Positions 12,701 to 27,700 of a DNA stretch of 64,000 bases are shown here, in pieces (the stretch's first letter is position 1; every line of letters begins with the position of its first letter). Source of the DNA: Aptenodytes patagonicus (taxonomy: Eukaryota; Chordata; Aves; Sphenisciformes; Spheniscidae); NCBI RefSeq assembly GCF_965638725.1, contig NC_134970.1:5337001-5401000 (forward strand), in the 5' to 3' direction. The translations under genes were made by a program, and so were the position numbers. Under the pieces are notes generated by a model that worked only from the letters and a program-made list of their open reading frames with translations, ran no database searches and was not told where the DNA came from.

Positions 12701-15700
12701 ATCTCTCCCTGTGTCAGTCACAGTCTCAGGCTGCTCAGCCTCTGCCCTCAGAACGGGTGCTGGGCTGCAGAGTGCTGGGAAAATGTATTTGCATAACTGA
12801 CGGTGGATTTGATTCCTGACCTACAGCACCTCTTCTATTTCTGGGCATGGACCGGGTGTTTTGTAGAGTGGAAGTTTGATCTCCCTTAATGTTTATTTCA
12901 GGAGTTTGGTAACACCTGCTCCAGAGAAGAGGTCTAAATCACAATTCTCTGCATTTCAAAAGCTAAAAATTCCTGTGTTTTGCCTCTAAGTACATTTTTG
13001 AGAAGACCCAGTTTTAAGATGGAGACTATTTACTGATTCCTCTTTGATCTGTGTGCAATTCTCCAAAGTTGCACCCTTACTTCCCGTGCTTGCCAGCTTT
13101 GCCTGTTGAGGGTCTTTGCTTGCCGTACCTGGCTGGACGGTGCAGCCACAACTGTGCTCTCTGGCACAAGTATCTTCACGGACAGCTTCATGAAAGACCC
13201 TGCGCACGGTGAGTCTTCACACGTGGCCTCAGGCATTGCCTGGGTGCTTTCCCTGCTGCTAGGCACTCAGGCTGTCTGCAGGGAGCCAGGCAGAGGGAAA
13301 GCAGCATCCTCTGTGATCACAGCCCTTCTGCAAGCTATTTTTTTGTGGCCCGAAACTGCCCACAGCTTTTCTGGAGTCTTTTCGATGCCAGCACTGGTTC
13401 ATTTGCTACGTTGTCCCTGATTTACAGCAGTGGCTCAATCCTGCTTGCAGTGTGGACATATTTTAGGTAGGAGGATCAAAAAAAAAAAAAATCACTCTTG
13501 GGCTTTGTTTCTGTTTGCTTTTGATATCTTGATATATCCATATCACAGTTGGCTAAATCCATAAAAGCTTGTTGAAACTATTGTGTGCTTTATAAAGGAT
13601 AAGATATCACAGAAAAGCGTATCTAGCTCTATCGCAGCCCAGCTTTTAGCTGGGTGAAAAGGATGCTCCAGAGTCCTGAGTCTTTGTTCAGCTTCTTTGG
13701 TGTTTTGGGGGAAGAGTGTGGTCTTTGTATCCGTCTTCATTCATTTTCTTATTGATGCTGTCTTGTTGCTGAGCACATCAAATACAGTTTGCTTTATGTA
13801 AACAGACTTGCTTTCTTTTGCTACTGAAGTGGTTGATTTAATGACATAATGAGGGATTATAAGATCAAAGAAATTAAAACGTTAAAGGAGAAATAAATAC
13901 TTCTACCCTGTTCCAGTATCCTTTGAGTAGGGTTTCAGTGTAAGAGATCAAACCAGTGCTACACCTTGTTTGCTTGAAATCAAGCAGTATTAGAGACTTC
14001 ATAAAGGATGTAAGAAACTGTATTAGGAATTTGCAAACATCTAACCACTGTTGTTATTTGGCTTCTGCCTTGAAGTGTGAGAGCTTATATCTTAGACTTT
14101 GTTTATGCTCTCTAGTCTAATTATGGATGTTGTTGTTTGTGTAGACGCCTACATACTTTTAACTTTTGTATAATGTTGCTAATTGGCATAATAATGTCTT
14201 GAGGCAGGGAGTTCTACAGGATAATTTGCCAGGCATGAAAAGCTTCTTCCTGTTTTCATTTTTAGTTGTGTTATCTGTTAATTTTATGGGGTTTCCTCTT
14301 GTTTTGGCTTTATGAGGTTGGATAAACAGGAGTTCCCCATACAAAAGGATTGGACTGTGCAGTTAGACTCTGCAAAGTGCTGTCTGCTAATGTGCATCCT
14401 GCACATGGGGAGCACAAGGTGTTTGCCAGAAATTCCTCAGCAGTGAGTCTACCAGACCAGTGGTATGATGACCTGAGGTTTCCACCACTGAGTAGAGCTG
14501 GGGTGATGATTCGGGAGAAACCGGAGGGAGACACCACTCACATACCCTGTCCTCAATAACTGTGCTCATCGCTGTTCTCCCGTTCCCAGGTCAAGGTTCA
14601 GCAGGCTGCCATGGAGCTACAGCTGACCCCTTTCAATGTACTTCTACGCACAACGCTGGACCTGCTGCAGGAGAAGGATGCTGCCCAGATCTTCGCAGAG
14701 CCTGTTAACCTGAACGAGGCAAGTCTCTTTCCTAGAGGTGTCTAACGGGTTGTAGATGAGGTATTGCTGGGCAGAAGCTCATGTGCTGTCATAACCCTGG
14801 AAGCACAAACCACCTTGTCCCAAGCTGCTGGTGGACTAAAGAATATCTCAAAGAGGACTCACAATGTGGGTATCCTTCCAGGCCGAAAAAGGGTATTGTT
14901 TTCTGGAAGCTTCAGCACGTCTCAGACAAGTAATGTTTTGCAGAGCCAGGATGTGTCTGCCTTGACTGGGTGACACAGAAATGAACTGCTGGCACTGCCC
15001 CTTGCCGGTGGAAAGGGCATTAAGAGTGCTTATGATGGATGCGCTCTAGTTGGCTAGTAAATGGTTTTTGTAATTGTACAGGTTTTATATGTTTAGGTTC
15101 CAGATTACCTGGAATTCATTTCCAACCCAATGGATTTTTCCACCATGAGGCGGAAGCTGGAGTCCCACCTGTACCGAACATTGGATGAGTTTGAGGAAGA
15201 CTTTAACCTTATAGTTACCAACTGCATGAGGTATAATGCTAAAGACACGATTTTCCACCGAGCAGCTGTCCGGCTCAGAGACCTCGGAGGAGCGATATTG
15301 CGTCATGCACGGCGGCAGGCTGAAAACATCGGCTTTGACACTGATGTGGGGATTCACCTGCCCGAGTCACCCAAAACCGAGGACTTTTACCGCTTTTCTT
15401 GGGAGGATGGTGAGTGTTTATTAACCTTTATTTTTGCAGGTAGATCATAACTGTGTTCTTTGTTCTGAGCATGTCACTCAGCCTGCGTGAAAGTCATAGC
15501 TGTCACTCAGCATACAAGAATTTTTCTATCCATCTGTTTACTTAAGCATATATCTAACTCCTTCGTAGCCTCAAAGAGCAGGATTTCAGGTGAGCCAGGC
15601 ACTTAGAGCTAGGTGCAGCTTGGCTCCAGCTCTCCTAGTGCATGTCTGCCTCAGAAGAGCCTCGTGACTGCCCATGCTGTTTGATTTGTGCCATGGCTGT

Positions 15701-18700
15701 AGTATAAACTTGGTATTTTAAAGAACAATACAAAGGTGGATCTAGGATTTTTTGCTCTGAGGAGAGCTCATATATTTCATTGTAAATTGGCAAGGTATAG
15801 AGCAATTGGGTTAGATGGAGCACTGAGGGCTGGGAGGGGGTGGTGTGGGGTTAAGGTACTGGAACCCAAGCAGTCCTTCTAGCCGAGACTTTCCATTCAC
15901 AACATGACCACATCCATTCCCATAGCTGTCTTGAGATGCAGCTCCAATGCATTGGTTGAATAACTTGGCTAAACTTAGTACAGAATACTGCTGCCATCCA
16001 GCACACAGAGCTCGCAGTCTGCAGTCCGTTTCCGAAATGTTGCAGCCCTCTTGGATGCAGACGGACAGTCTGTTACGAAATTTATGTTGGTGTACGATAG
16101 CACAGCCCCCAGCTGTCTGCTCTGCTCTGGTGGATGCCAGCCCTTCAGCAGAGCCAGAGGAATGGCAAACATGTCATGTGTTGGCCAGTTCTGTTTGTGG
16201 TCTGATTTTGTCGTTTAATCTGGCAATGAAATAGGTTTCTGCCAAGGACCTGGACTGTGAGCTGTCTTGTGTGTGCAGACACATGTTCTTTTACTGTTGC
16301 CCCTGGGACAGTAATGGGAACTGGAGGGCAGTGCAAGTTAAATCAGCTCCTCTTTACCCAAAGGAGGGAAGTCCGAGCTCCAAGGTCAACTGCTCCTGAC
16401 TAAAGCAGTTGGTTCATGAATAGCAGCAGTGGGAATGAGGCATGGCAGTGGTCCCAAATGCAGGAGTGGAGTTCCCTTCTTCAAGAAGCCGTGCTCCTTC
16501 CCTTCACTGTTACGCTCTCTTTTGATGCAGTGGATAACATCCTCCTCCCGGAGAACCGGGCTCACCTCTCCTTGGAGGCACAGCTGAAGGAGCTGCTGGA
16601 GAAGCTAGACATGGTGAGCAGCATGCGGTCCAGCGGCGCCCGGACACGACGCATCCGGCTCCTGAGACGGGAGATCAACTCCATTCGGCAGAAGCTGGCC
16701 CAGCAGCAGAACAAGACCATGCCCAACGGGGAGCCTGTGCTGCGGGAAGAGGGGCTGGATAAAACATCAAGGGAAGGGGATGAGGAAGGGGAGAAAGGTG
16801 AGAGGTTGCAGCAGGATTTTAGCTCCAGCTCTCCTAGTGCATGTCAACAGTCAAGACCTGCTGTTTCTCCTGTCTGCGGCCCTAGTGAAAGATGGGAATG
16901 GCTGTTGGTAGTTTGGGCAATAACTTTTTCTAAAATGTTCAAGCAGATTCTTTATTCCTTTAGCAGATGATGCCAAGCCCCCGCACCCTCCCACCCTGGA
17001 GCCCACAGGACCTGCACCCTCCCTCTCAGAGCTGGACTCTCTGCAGGACCCTCCAACACTCAAACCCATCAGTGAAAGCAAGTCCTTGAATCAGCTGCAG
17101 AAGAGGGTGATGTCGGACAGGGAACTCTTCGACAAGAAGGCGCTGCAGCGGGAGAGCCAAGCCTTCCAGCGCCTGCTCAGTGACAACGGCCTGAACGGAC
17201 TGGCCTTGCCGCCTGCAGACACCCCTGCCAGCCCCCCCTTCAGCGGTGTGGGCCGACGGACATCTGTCCTTTTTAAAAAAGCTAAGAACGGGGTGAAGCT
17301 GCAAAGAGGCCTGGACTGCTCCCTGGAGAACGGGGAGGACCACGGGCAGAGCGGGCAGCTTTCACCCTCCCGCCCTGATGGGGAGCGACAAGCTCGGAAG
17401 CGACTGCAGAGCAGGACCTGCAGCGAGAGCGATGGAGAGAAGTCGCCCAGGCAGGCGGGACAGAGAGGTAATTCCTTGGGATTTCTCTTCCTTCTGTACC
17501 CTTGGAAACTGTGAGATAGGGCTGAGGGAGTGGGAATCCTGGGGCCAAGTAAAGACATCTGCATCCAAACTGCTCACCTGAAACTCAGTTTATGCTGGGG
17601 GGAAATACAGTCCCTATAACCAGATGTGCCTGGTAAAAGCTTCAACTCTTCCACAGATTTCTAAAATAAAGCAGACAAGACAAGACATGTCCATAATGAG
17701 TTGCACCTCTCTTCTCCACTGACTCTACACGGAGTTTCTGGTAACTTAGTTCAGCCCTAGACACCTCCATTTTAGACATTTAAAGGTACCAAGATGAAGC
17801 CCAGGGAGGTCACAAGTAATTCTTCCCTTTACCAGTCAGCAGGGCTACTGTAAGAGAGAGTTTGCCATTTTTTGTAGGGCAAGCCAACCAACGTGCCCAG
17901 CTGCTTGCAAAGCTGTTGAATGGCCTGGCTGGAGACTCGGGGCTCTCCAGTAAGGGCTGAGAAGTGTTGGCATTCCTGCCCTCGCGGAAGGGTTTGCGTT
18001 GCCTCGGTCACTCTTAGGAGTGAGAGTTTCCTGCTGCAGAAATGGTGCATTTGGTTGGAAGTGTGCAGTGGACCGGTACCACAGCACCCATGGAAGATAA
18101 GATGTTAAACATTACTTTTACATCAGCTGTACCCTCAGTTCTGGGGTTTAAATAAAATTAGTGGGAATACCGAGCAGGTTCCTTTTCAAATTAGATCTGC
18201 AAATGAGAATAAGCAGCTGAGATGAAATTTGGAAAGAGACAAAGTGAAAAAGGAACATCTGAGTGACAGCAATGTGATTTCTTTTTAATTCTGTGTTAAC
18301 AGCCATCATGGGACAGTTCCCATCTGTAAGGCTTGACTTAGCCCATACCTCAAATATTACCTTAAAGTTACTTGGCTGTCAGAAGGTTGCTAGCAAATCG
18401 AGAGTGGGAGGAAAGCAATTGAATGTGAGGACTGACTTACCAGGACAGGTTAAAGGAAACACAAATGGCTTCTCCAAAGGTTTGAGGGACTCACCGTCAT
18501 CATCTGCCAGTAATTAAAGCAGAGAGGAGTTGTCCGCAATTGATACAGGTCAGAATGAGAGGCTGAAATTAAAAAAGGGAAAATAAAGGCAGGGTGCTGG
18601 AAAATCACTGATAACTAGGCAGTGACATTTTTCCTCTGCTGAAGCAGCACTGCTGGCTTTTTCCTATGAGTTGCAGCACTGCTTTTGTGATTCAACCCCT

Positions 18701-21700
18701 TCCACTGTTTCAAACACAATTGATTTCTCCTAACTGGAGGGAGTGTCTGGTGTGCCGAATCTGTTACCGCAGGAGCAGGTCAGCGTGATCGGGATTGTCA
18801 GAACAAGGTGTTTCCCAGAAATGTGCTCCTTGTGGCCATTCCATATTTATAGCTGGAAAAACAATAGTGGCCTTGGCATGAATTTGCCCTTTGTATGGCT
18901 GGCGGGCTTTTGATGAGCCCACGGGGAACCTGGGGGCGATGGGTCCCTGGATTGCGGAAGGCCGTGGTCATCTGGCTTCTTGTGCCTGTTCTGGGCTTGG
19001 GGATGCTCTCAGGGGTCATTCCCTGTCCACCCCTGCCTGTCCCTGGTTGTGGGATCTTGTTTAAGCTCGGAGGTGATCCTGGCTCTCTGTGTAGGTAACC
19101 CTCCGGGGCACAGAGCAGGAAACCTGGCAGTGAAGGGAAGATTTCCAGCGCTGTCAGCGTCTGGGGCAAAGAAGTGAAATATTCCACTTTACGGCTACAG
19201 TGACATTTGTACTGCCGGAGAGGAAGGTGGTGGGGAGCCGCCTTCTACCCAGGGGGAATTTGCTTCCTCAGTGCCTGCTCTGTCCACTGGAAAAATCTCA
19301 TTTCCAGAAATTGAAGCAATGAGTTTCCTAGAGCGGTTTTCTCCCAGCAAGGAACCTATAACCGAATAAGCTATGATTTTATATGCCTGCTCCCGTGGGC
19401 AGGGACCAGCCCGGCAGCCAGGCCCGGGGTGAGGCAGGGAGAAGTCCATGGCAGTCAGCGTGAAACCTCCGTGTCTTTTCCAAATGACACTTGAAGTCAG
19501 ATGAGCAAGTGGTTCATTTCCTGGCCTCTGGCCTTGCCCAGCGAGCTGGGTGCTGCGTGGAGCTCTCCTATGCCATCCCCGGGCACTTCTCCAGCACTCA
19601 CTTCTTCAGAGACAGCCTAATTTTTCATGTGTCGGGGGTAGAAATACCTTTTATTAGTCACGTTTTGGTTGCAGCTGAGTCTGGGGAACTCGGGGCAGAA
19701 TTTCCCTCTCTGGTTGAAGTACTCAGCATCTTTGTGGCTGGCAGTCATGGGACAGTGACCCTACCTGAGTCTTGGTAGCATCTCTGTGTCTTGCTGCTGC
19801 TTCTTTGGCCTGATTCCCATTTGTCTCCTCGGCAGGAGTGACTAACGGCTTTGCGAAGCACGCAGAAAGCGGCTCTGACTCCGAGTGCAGCTCTGGCCTG
19901 GGCGGTGGACTGGTGTTTGAAGCCTGCAGGTTAGTGCCCCGTGTGAAGCTGTTCCTCAGAAAACCTGGTCTCTGGATTAATCTGCCTGGTTTTATCGTTC
20001 GACTTCTTTGTTTAAAACCCAGCCCAAACCGTTACTTATTTTGTGTGTTGACCCTAAAGAGAAAAAGCTTCTTGGGTTCCATCCCGTCCTCTTAAGCTAT
20101 AGGTCCCAAAAGCAGTGCTTGATTTTTCAAGCAAATGGGTATCTGTTACGCTTCTGTTTCTCAATGCATACACATCCTCTCTGCTGATGCATACCTTCTT
20201 GCAGTTCTTGAGAGCCAAAGCTAGAAAAACCTTGAACTCAAATGTCTAGTTCAGCACTGCAGGTGAAGCTGAACTTCTACCACCTACTGAATTGCTGCTT
20301 TCTTCCTCTCAGAGGTTTAAAGCAGAACTAGGCACTTCAGACAGGACTGAACAGACTTAAAGCAAATATCTGTCATCTTTTGGTCAGATGCAGTAGGCAT
20401 TCATGGGTACCGTATCCATTTTCTGGTCTTATCTACCTATGCAGCCCTCCTAACATGCACCCAAGTCATTTCACGGCCCTTTCGCTGCACGGTAAAACCT
20501 GCATTATGCCAGAATCATGTTTGTGTGAGTTGTGAGCAGCGGGCTGAGAACATTTGACCTTGATGGCTAAGATCGTCCAGGACAGGCAGAAGCAAGACTT
20601 TCTTAGTTGATATTCTTAGTAATAATTTCAGTGCCTTGAACATGTCATTGCCCTCTGCTTGTCTTTGATGACCCTGAGGTTGATGACCCATCACTAGAGA
20701 AATATGTTCAGACATTTTATGCTTCCTCCCACTGCATGTGCTCAGTTAGTCCTGTAAGACCTCAAGTTTGCAATGTCAGTTGGGCACTTATAATCATAAA
20801 GCTCCCCATGCACACCCATTTTCAGGACTGAGGCTACAGTTTAGAACTAATAGCTGTGTAACAAATTATTCTGCAGCAGGGTTGAATCCCAGGAGCACTT
20901 TTTAAATGAAAACTTCGCTCTGCTATGCAGAGTGATCCTAAATGGTAGCTGTCAAAAGAGGCATATAGTTTTGCAGTTGTAGCTAAGGTTTGGTTAGTGT
21001 TTCCATTACAAATCCGGTTGCAAAGGCTTTTGTGCCCATGAAAAGGGGCAAGGCCCTGGGTTTGGAGGAGCAATTTTGGTGTGAGGGCTTTTCCCTGCAG
21101 CAGAGTGATCCCACCTCAACAAGTCAGGCGCGGGGCAGCCCGAGGGAAGCACGTGGCACCCCAGTAAATTCTCTCTCTTAGCACATGCTGAGCCCCTTGG
21201 AGGCATAGGACCTTCAGCTCTTCTCTGAGATGGGACGCCCACCCACCTCTTCATCTCTCCCCTCTTCTCTGGGCTCTGTGCCCAGATCCTCAGCTCAGTC
21301 ATTGCCTCTTCTGTAAGCTGGATAGTACCATGACCCCCGTGCAGATCTCAAGAAGCTATTGCAATAAACTATCGTAAGGTGAAGAGACGCATCCAAGGGA
21401 ACAAAAAGGAGAGACCTGGATTTGTGCATAGTTGTGTCATTTAAATGAGGGCCCTTGAGGGCCTTCATGGGGTGAGGATGCTGTCAGAACAGGACCAGGA
21501 GCCAGAAACTCCCTTTCAAACCATGTCTTGGCCTTATAGCCCACCGTATTTGCCTCCATTTCCCCATCTGTAAGTGAGGGAGACAAATCTGAATTCACAG
21601 GGGAGCGTGGGGGCTTGTTAGTTGGTGTTGGTATAGTACTTTGAAGATGGAAAGTGCGATGTAAGTGCTTACTACAATAATTGCAAACAATTCACATAGC

Positions 21701-24700
21701 AAAAATTACATTAGAGCTATGTGACACCCACAAAACAAGGAATTAAAAACAAGCTGATGTCTCATGGATAACTTGTACAATTATTCTATTTAGGAACAGC
21801 TGTTTACTGCTTTTTCTCCAGTCTTTCTTTTTGAGCACCAAATTAACTCATAATGGATTGCTTATTAGAAAATTGTAAAAGAAAAAAAAGAATTACAGTA
21901 AGTGAAAAAATATGATTGCTTGAGGTGGAGATAGTCCATTTTCTGAAATGTTTGTAGTGATGAGGTGAAAGGACGTTCAGGACATGGGCTGATAAGAGTC
22001 CAATTGCATATGTATTGTAGTCGTGTTGGAGGGCTGCTCTATCGTCTCTGAAGTCTGTACACAGCTGGGTGAGCTCATGCAAGCTCCAAGCCTCACGTCA
22101 CTGCATCAGCTCTCCAGTCTTTGCTGGGTTTCTTCCTCAGGTTCACAGCTTGGCCCCTTTCATTGCTCATGGCAAAGCTGGGATGATGTCCACTGTACTT
22201 GCACCAGAAGAGATGTATTGATGACATTTTGTTGAATTATTCAGTGTTCTTTTCATGTCAATGATGCACCAGTACAGTAATTTTCCAGTATTTTAAGCAG
22301 AGCTGGGGAATCCATTTACTTGGTTTTGTTTTCAAGGGTAATCTGTTTTCCATATCTTTCGAACAGTGGTTTGATGCCTCCCAAACGAAGTCGAGGGAAG
22401 CCAGCTCTTTCTCGGGTGCCCTTCTTAGAAGGTGTGAATGGAGACTCCGATTACAGCAGCTCAGGTGAGAACGGCTGCACAGCCGCCCCACTTTGGGGAA
22501 CACCCTGCTCCGGTCCCACCGCACCGTAGGGCTGACATCCATCTGAACCAGGGGGAGCAGGTCTCAATGCACGCCGGGAACCAGTCCTGCATGAACTATC
22601 CAGATTATAAAATCAGACTGCTGACCTGCCTGTGCATTATCACCTGCTTTGTAACGAATTTAGGTTATTGCATAAAAGGTTTTCCTGCTTTCACTTTTAC
22701 TCATTGCCTGTGCCCTGTGTTCTCCTCAGATGGGTGCTTTCAGTAGGTCTGGTGTGTGTAATGTCCCTGGCCCTGTCTTCCCCTGTTTTGGGACTAGTTC
22801 TCTTTAATGACACTGCAATACAAACAGTAAATCATAATTACAAGAGGGGTCTCTCCAGAGATGACTTCATAGCTGTTCCCTCTTGCATTGCTATCATCGC
22901 TTTCAAAGTCTTTGTAACAAAGTCACTTTGTCAGACTGTGCTATACATCAGTAAAATTAAGTCACACTCCTCTAATACTACCCAAGGCACTAAAACGATC
23001 TTCCAGCGCTCACACGACCAGATTCTTGTCTTTCTTACGGTGTGTCAATGATAGAGTTACTGCAGGTCTATGCTGAAATCAGAATTCAGCTTTGACTCCC
23101 TGGTACGCCTGTGCCCTCTGTACAGCTCCCATGCGCTGGCTCCTGTCTCCCTGGGAACCGTTATTATCCTGGACCCCACGCGCTCAGCAATCTGCTTTGG
23201 AGATAAGCTTACAGAGCGGAGCTGGTACCGGGAGAATTAGAATCAGTGGGACAATTCTGTGTTTTAGAACATCATTTCATTAATGGAAGAATACATTTGG
23301 AATGCAATAGTGGAGAAGCACATCAGATCCGTCTTGGCAGTGTGCTCATTTGGGTTGTATTCAGCCTTTTCTAGATTCAGTCTGACTTCTGGTAAAGCCA
23401 GTGTATTGACCATTCCCCCGCCAGAGCAAGCACTACTTGCTGTAAAATTCACTTTAATGAAGATTACTCCTTTTCCAGGACCAGGAGCTGGCAGATTAGT
23501 TATTCATGTCTTGAATGGATCTTTTGCCATACTTCTGACTTAAGTTTGAAAAAATTGATGGCTAATAGACTTCTGTCAACTAGAACGAGGCATTTCCTGC
23601 AGAGATCAAATAGCCCCAAAGCATGTGGCGTCAGAATAGTCTAGATATTTGTGTTTAGGAGGAGTAAAAAGGAGCTCTCTGAACAGTGGTCCAAATTAAT
23701 CTCAGTTACAGCTTCATCAGTTCCATTGAGGATGGATTTGGCTTGGTGGAGCCTAATAGACCAAATTCCTCTCTTGTATACCCATTTGATTTCAGTGATA
23801 CAGCAGCTATTCACTCCAGAACTGAATTTGATTAATATTTCCATATTGAAGAGTTCATCTGAAGCTACATGCATGCATAGACTTAGGGCCATGATTTAGG
23901 AGACTGTGGCTTTATCTTAAAGCGGAACATGACTGTACTGACAGAGCATAAAGAAGGCTGGACATTCACCGTGGCCAGGCTGGATCTCACCGCACATTAA
24001 ATTTTATCATAAACTTACTGCGGATGAGATGTGTGTCTTACCACCTCTGGTTTGGATACCCAGTGCATATAGGTACAAACAATAAGTGGCTTTCCATTTT
24101 GCTCTAGATCTTGATTAAGAGAAATGGTTTGGAATTATGGGTATGTGCATGCAGTAATGATTAAATGTATGCTCTTGTGTGACAAATAGCTGGACAATAG
24201 GTTTGTTATGAAAAAAAGGTGAAATTCCAGCTTTCTGCTTGCTGCAGAAGCAAATAGGTTAAAAAATTAAAACAGAAATACTGTCAATATGTTTTAAGTA
24301 CAACAGTAGTTCATCTGTTTTAGCTGATTGCTACTGAGACAATGCAGACCATCATGCCTGGGTTAGATGACTATGTAGTTTCTTGTGTTATCATAACCTC
24401 CTTGCTAGTAATCGCCCTCCTAAGCCATGTCTCCTTCTGTCCCTTAGGCAGGACCCTCCTGATGTCCTTTGAGAGTCAGGCTGAGCTGGAGCCCTTGGAG
24501 CTTGTGTGGGCCAAGTGCCGTGGCTATCCCTCCTACCCTGCCTTGGTAAGTTCCCTGTTGCTCTCTCGCAGCCTGTACCCGCAGCGCAGGTAGCCCAGAA
24601 CACAGTGCTAGCGTGCAGTGTAACCAGACAGAAAAGGAAAACTTCCCAAACCCATGCAATATGTGCTTTTTTTTTTTTCTTTCCCCTTTGCACAGTTAAT

Positions 24701-27700
24701 TTTCCCTGTGCTCATTGTTTCAGAGCATTGCAGAGGATTCATAAAACATTGGTCTCTCGGTGCCAGGGATAGGAGGAGATCTTTCCTCTCCTCTCCTGTT
24801 CACTCTGCAGGTATGGGGAAAGTAATCAGTACTGTTGGCATGAAGAAGACCTAAATTTTGTAAAGGCAGGCAGCAGGTTCCGCTGGTATCTAACTGCCCA
24901 CACATTTTCCTATATAGTGAGATATAGTGAGTACAACTCCATATGTAGGTGCCCAACTGGCCTTGTGATGTATATATCCTCTTCATTAACCATATGTTTA
25001 ATTTAAATGTGAGAATATATGCATGTGTTTGCACCTAGTCCTTTGAACGATATTTCCTTAATATTTATCCATCTTTGGATATTTGACTATTAATGTGAAA
25101 TCCATAAACCTGGCTTCAGTGAGCACCATACTCAGTTCCAAAGCAAGACATGACACGCAGCTATTGCTAGGAAGTGCCAGTACCACTGCAGGCTTTTAAG
25201 TGCTTGTTAAGTTATCAACAGAGATTGCTGAAGTAAGTATGTAAGTAAGAACATGAGATAGGCTGGCTATGTTTTGTTGTTTCTGCTACTTTTAAATATA
25301 TCCCTTGAGACATGGCTCTTCCTGCCATCTCTGCTCCGTGTAATTTCTGCATGGCTGCAGCCATCCCCTTAAGTACCTTTACGGTTGGGATCGCTAAGAC
25401 AGACAGCGCTTGTGACTGCTGAGAAATTGTAGGGGGTGAAAGCTAGTGTAGTCATCACGGAAATTACACGGGTCTCTACATCCAAGCAGCAGAGCTGTGA
25501 AACCATCCATAAGCTGACACAGCATGTATGCCTGGCTGTGGCTGAGCACAGTTCTGATGCCGTCAAAAAGGGCAGATTCTGCTAAAAGAGTGACCCTCAT
25601 CCATGCTCTTGCTCTGAGTGGGAGCCCAGAGGAGAGAACAGCTACGGATCTGCTAGCCATGTTGGCCAGCCAAAGCATTTTTAGATATTCATGTGGCTAC
25701 AGCCAAAGTTAAACTGTGCTTTAGCATGGCTTTAAACACTGAGATTGCTACCAAAATGCCTTTTTTGGGGGCAATCTGTGGTGGTGGAAAAGTGTCTTAA
25801 TAAATTCCTACAGCTGGCCAGTGTCAAAGCCAAGCTGCTTTTTCAAGCCCTTAGGAGCCAAGATCAGGAGGCAAAGAAGACTAGACCGAGTATTGCATCC
25901 ACCCTTTGCTGTTTCGTTCTCCTCCTGTGATCACATAGCACAAATGTTGGACACTGACATTTCTGCTTTGTATGGGGAGACTCGATGCATCTGTTGTTAC
26001 TTCTCTCCAAAATGACCTTAGTCTGCGTTTCTCTAGCCCGATAAAGCTGGCACTGCCTGTTGACTCTCTCCCAATATTGGGCCTGATTCTGATCTAACAG
26101 CAGCATAAATCTGAGCAATGCCGCTGAGGTCAACTGAATTGCACCAGAATGGAGCTGTTGTGAAATCGCATCAGTCCTGCTGAGTACAGCAATGGTGTTA
26201 CGTTTATTGTACAAGTTAGGGGTGAGGGAAGGAAATCTTTTGCTGAACACAACAATACCGGGTTTGTACTAAATTACCAGTTAGTGTAAATGCATCTACA
26301 TCCACACAGAACCACATCCTTATGTCCTTTCCCTTTTTTAAGATTGGGTGCTTGGCCTTTGGACTGACTGGCTTCCACAGGGGAAGCCTTGAGGACAGGA
26401 AAATTCTTTAAAAATTGCCGCTGAGACAGAGCAAGCAATTTTGCTTACCCATCCTAAGTAGATTTTAATTGTCTAGCTTGGATAGACTGAAAGAACAGAA
26501 AAAAAAAAAATGCATTCTCTGCAGTACTTGAAGGGTTTTGTGCTTAAATATCCTTTCCCTGTGTCACTAGATAATCGATCCCAAGATGCCACGCGAGGGT
26601 TTGCTCCACAATGGAGTCCCCATCCCAGTCCCACCCATGGATGTGTTGAAGTTGGGGGAGCAGAGGCAGACAGAGGCAGGAGAAAAACTCTTCCTTGTCC
26701 TTTTCTTTGACAACAAGAGAACCTGGTGAGTGTGTGCAGACAGGCGGGGGCCTGTGGTGAGTGCTGTGGCAGAGAGGGAAGATTTAACATTATCTTTGGT
26801 ATATGGGAGCATACAGGGATTATGATGATGATGTTACATGTAAATTGGAGAATTTAAATATGCAGCAGTCAAGAAGAGTCTAAATGAGGAAGCCAGCCTG
26901 CTTTTCCCTGACCCAAGAGCATGACATCTGACTGCTCCACTTCCACGGTGAACAGCCCAGCATCCTTCACCCAGGGGTAACATCACCACAAAAATACCGA
27001 GGCACACGAAGAGCCAATTTAGTAGTCAAAATCTGCAGCAAACTGGAGAGAGCATTTGACTTTAAAACACCAGCAGACTGAGCAGTCACTTCCACTGCTG
27101 CGCAAAAGATTTGCCTAAAATCTCCAGGGTAACATTTTCAAAATGCTGGGTTTATTCCATATTTAGACTTGCCTGATTTTTCAGAGGTGCCGAGAACCTG
27201 CAGTTTTCAAATCAAGATATTTGTTTAAGATTGAAAATGTAGGTGTAAGCACCTGGTTCAGGGCAAGTGAAATATCTCAAGGCCTTTTACTGTTCTGTCT
27301 CAGACAGACTGAATCTGCGGATTTTAGTATAGTGGCTGACCATGCTCACATGGTAACAATAACCCAGCCAGATATAATAAGCCACAAACCAGTGAAGTGC
27401 CTTAAAAATAAGCAATAAGGCTTTGAAATCCATGTATGAAACAATGGGAAACTTGTAAAATTGGAGCTTTATGCTGGAAGAGGTGACTCCCTGCAATGAG
27501 GCAGGCAGCCGCACGCTGAATCCGCTGGGTTATTTAACCAGTAAATTCCACATGGGAACATGAACCGTGAACCAAGCAAATAAATTGTCACACAGGAGGC
27601 AATACCTGTGTGCAGCTGGGATCACAGATCCAAAGAGTTCATACTGCGGACAAAGCGGATGCTGGGCCGTTGGGGTGCATGTGGGAACGGAGGAGAGAAT

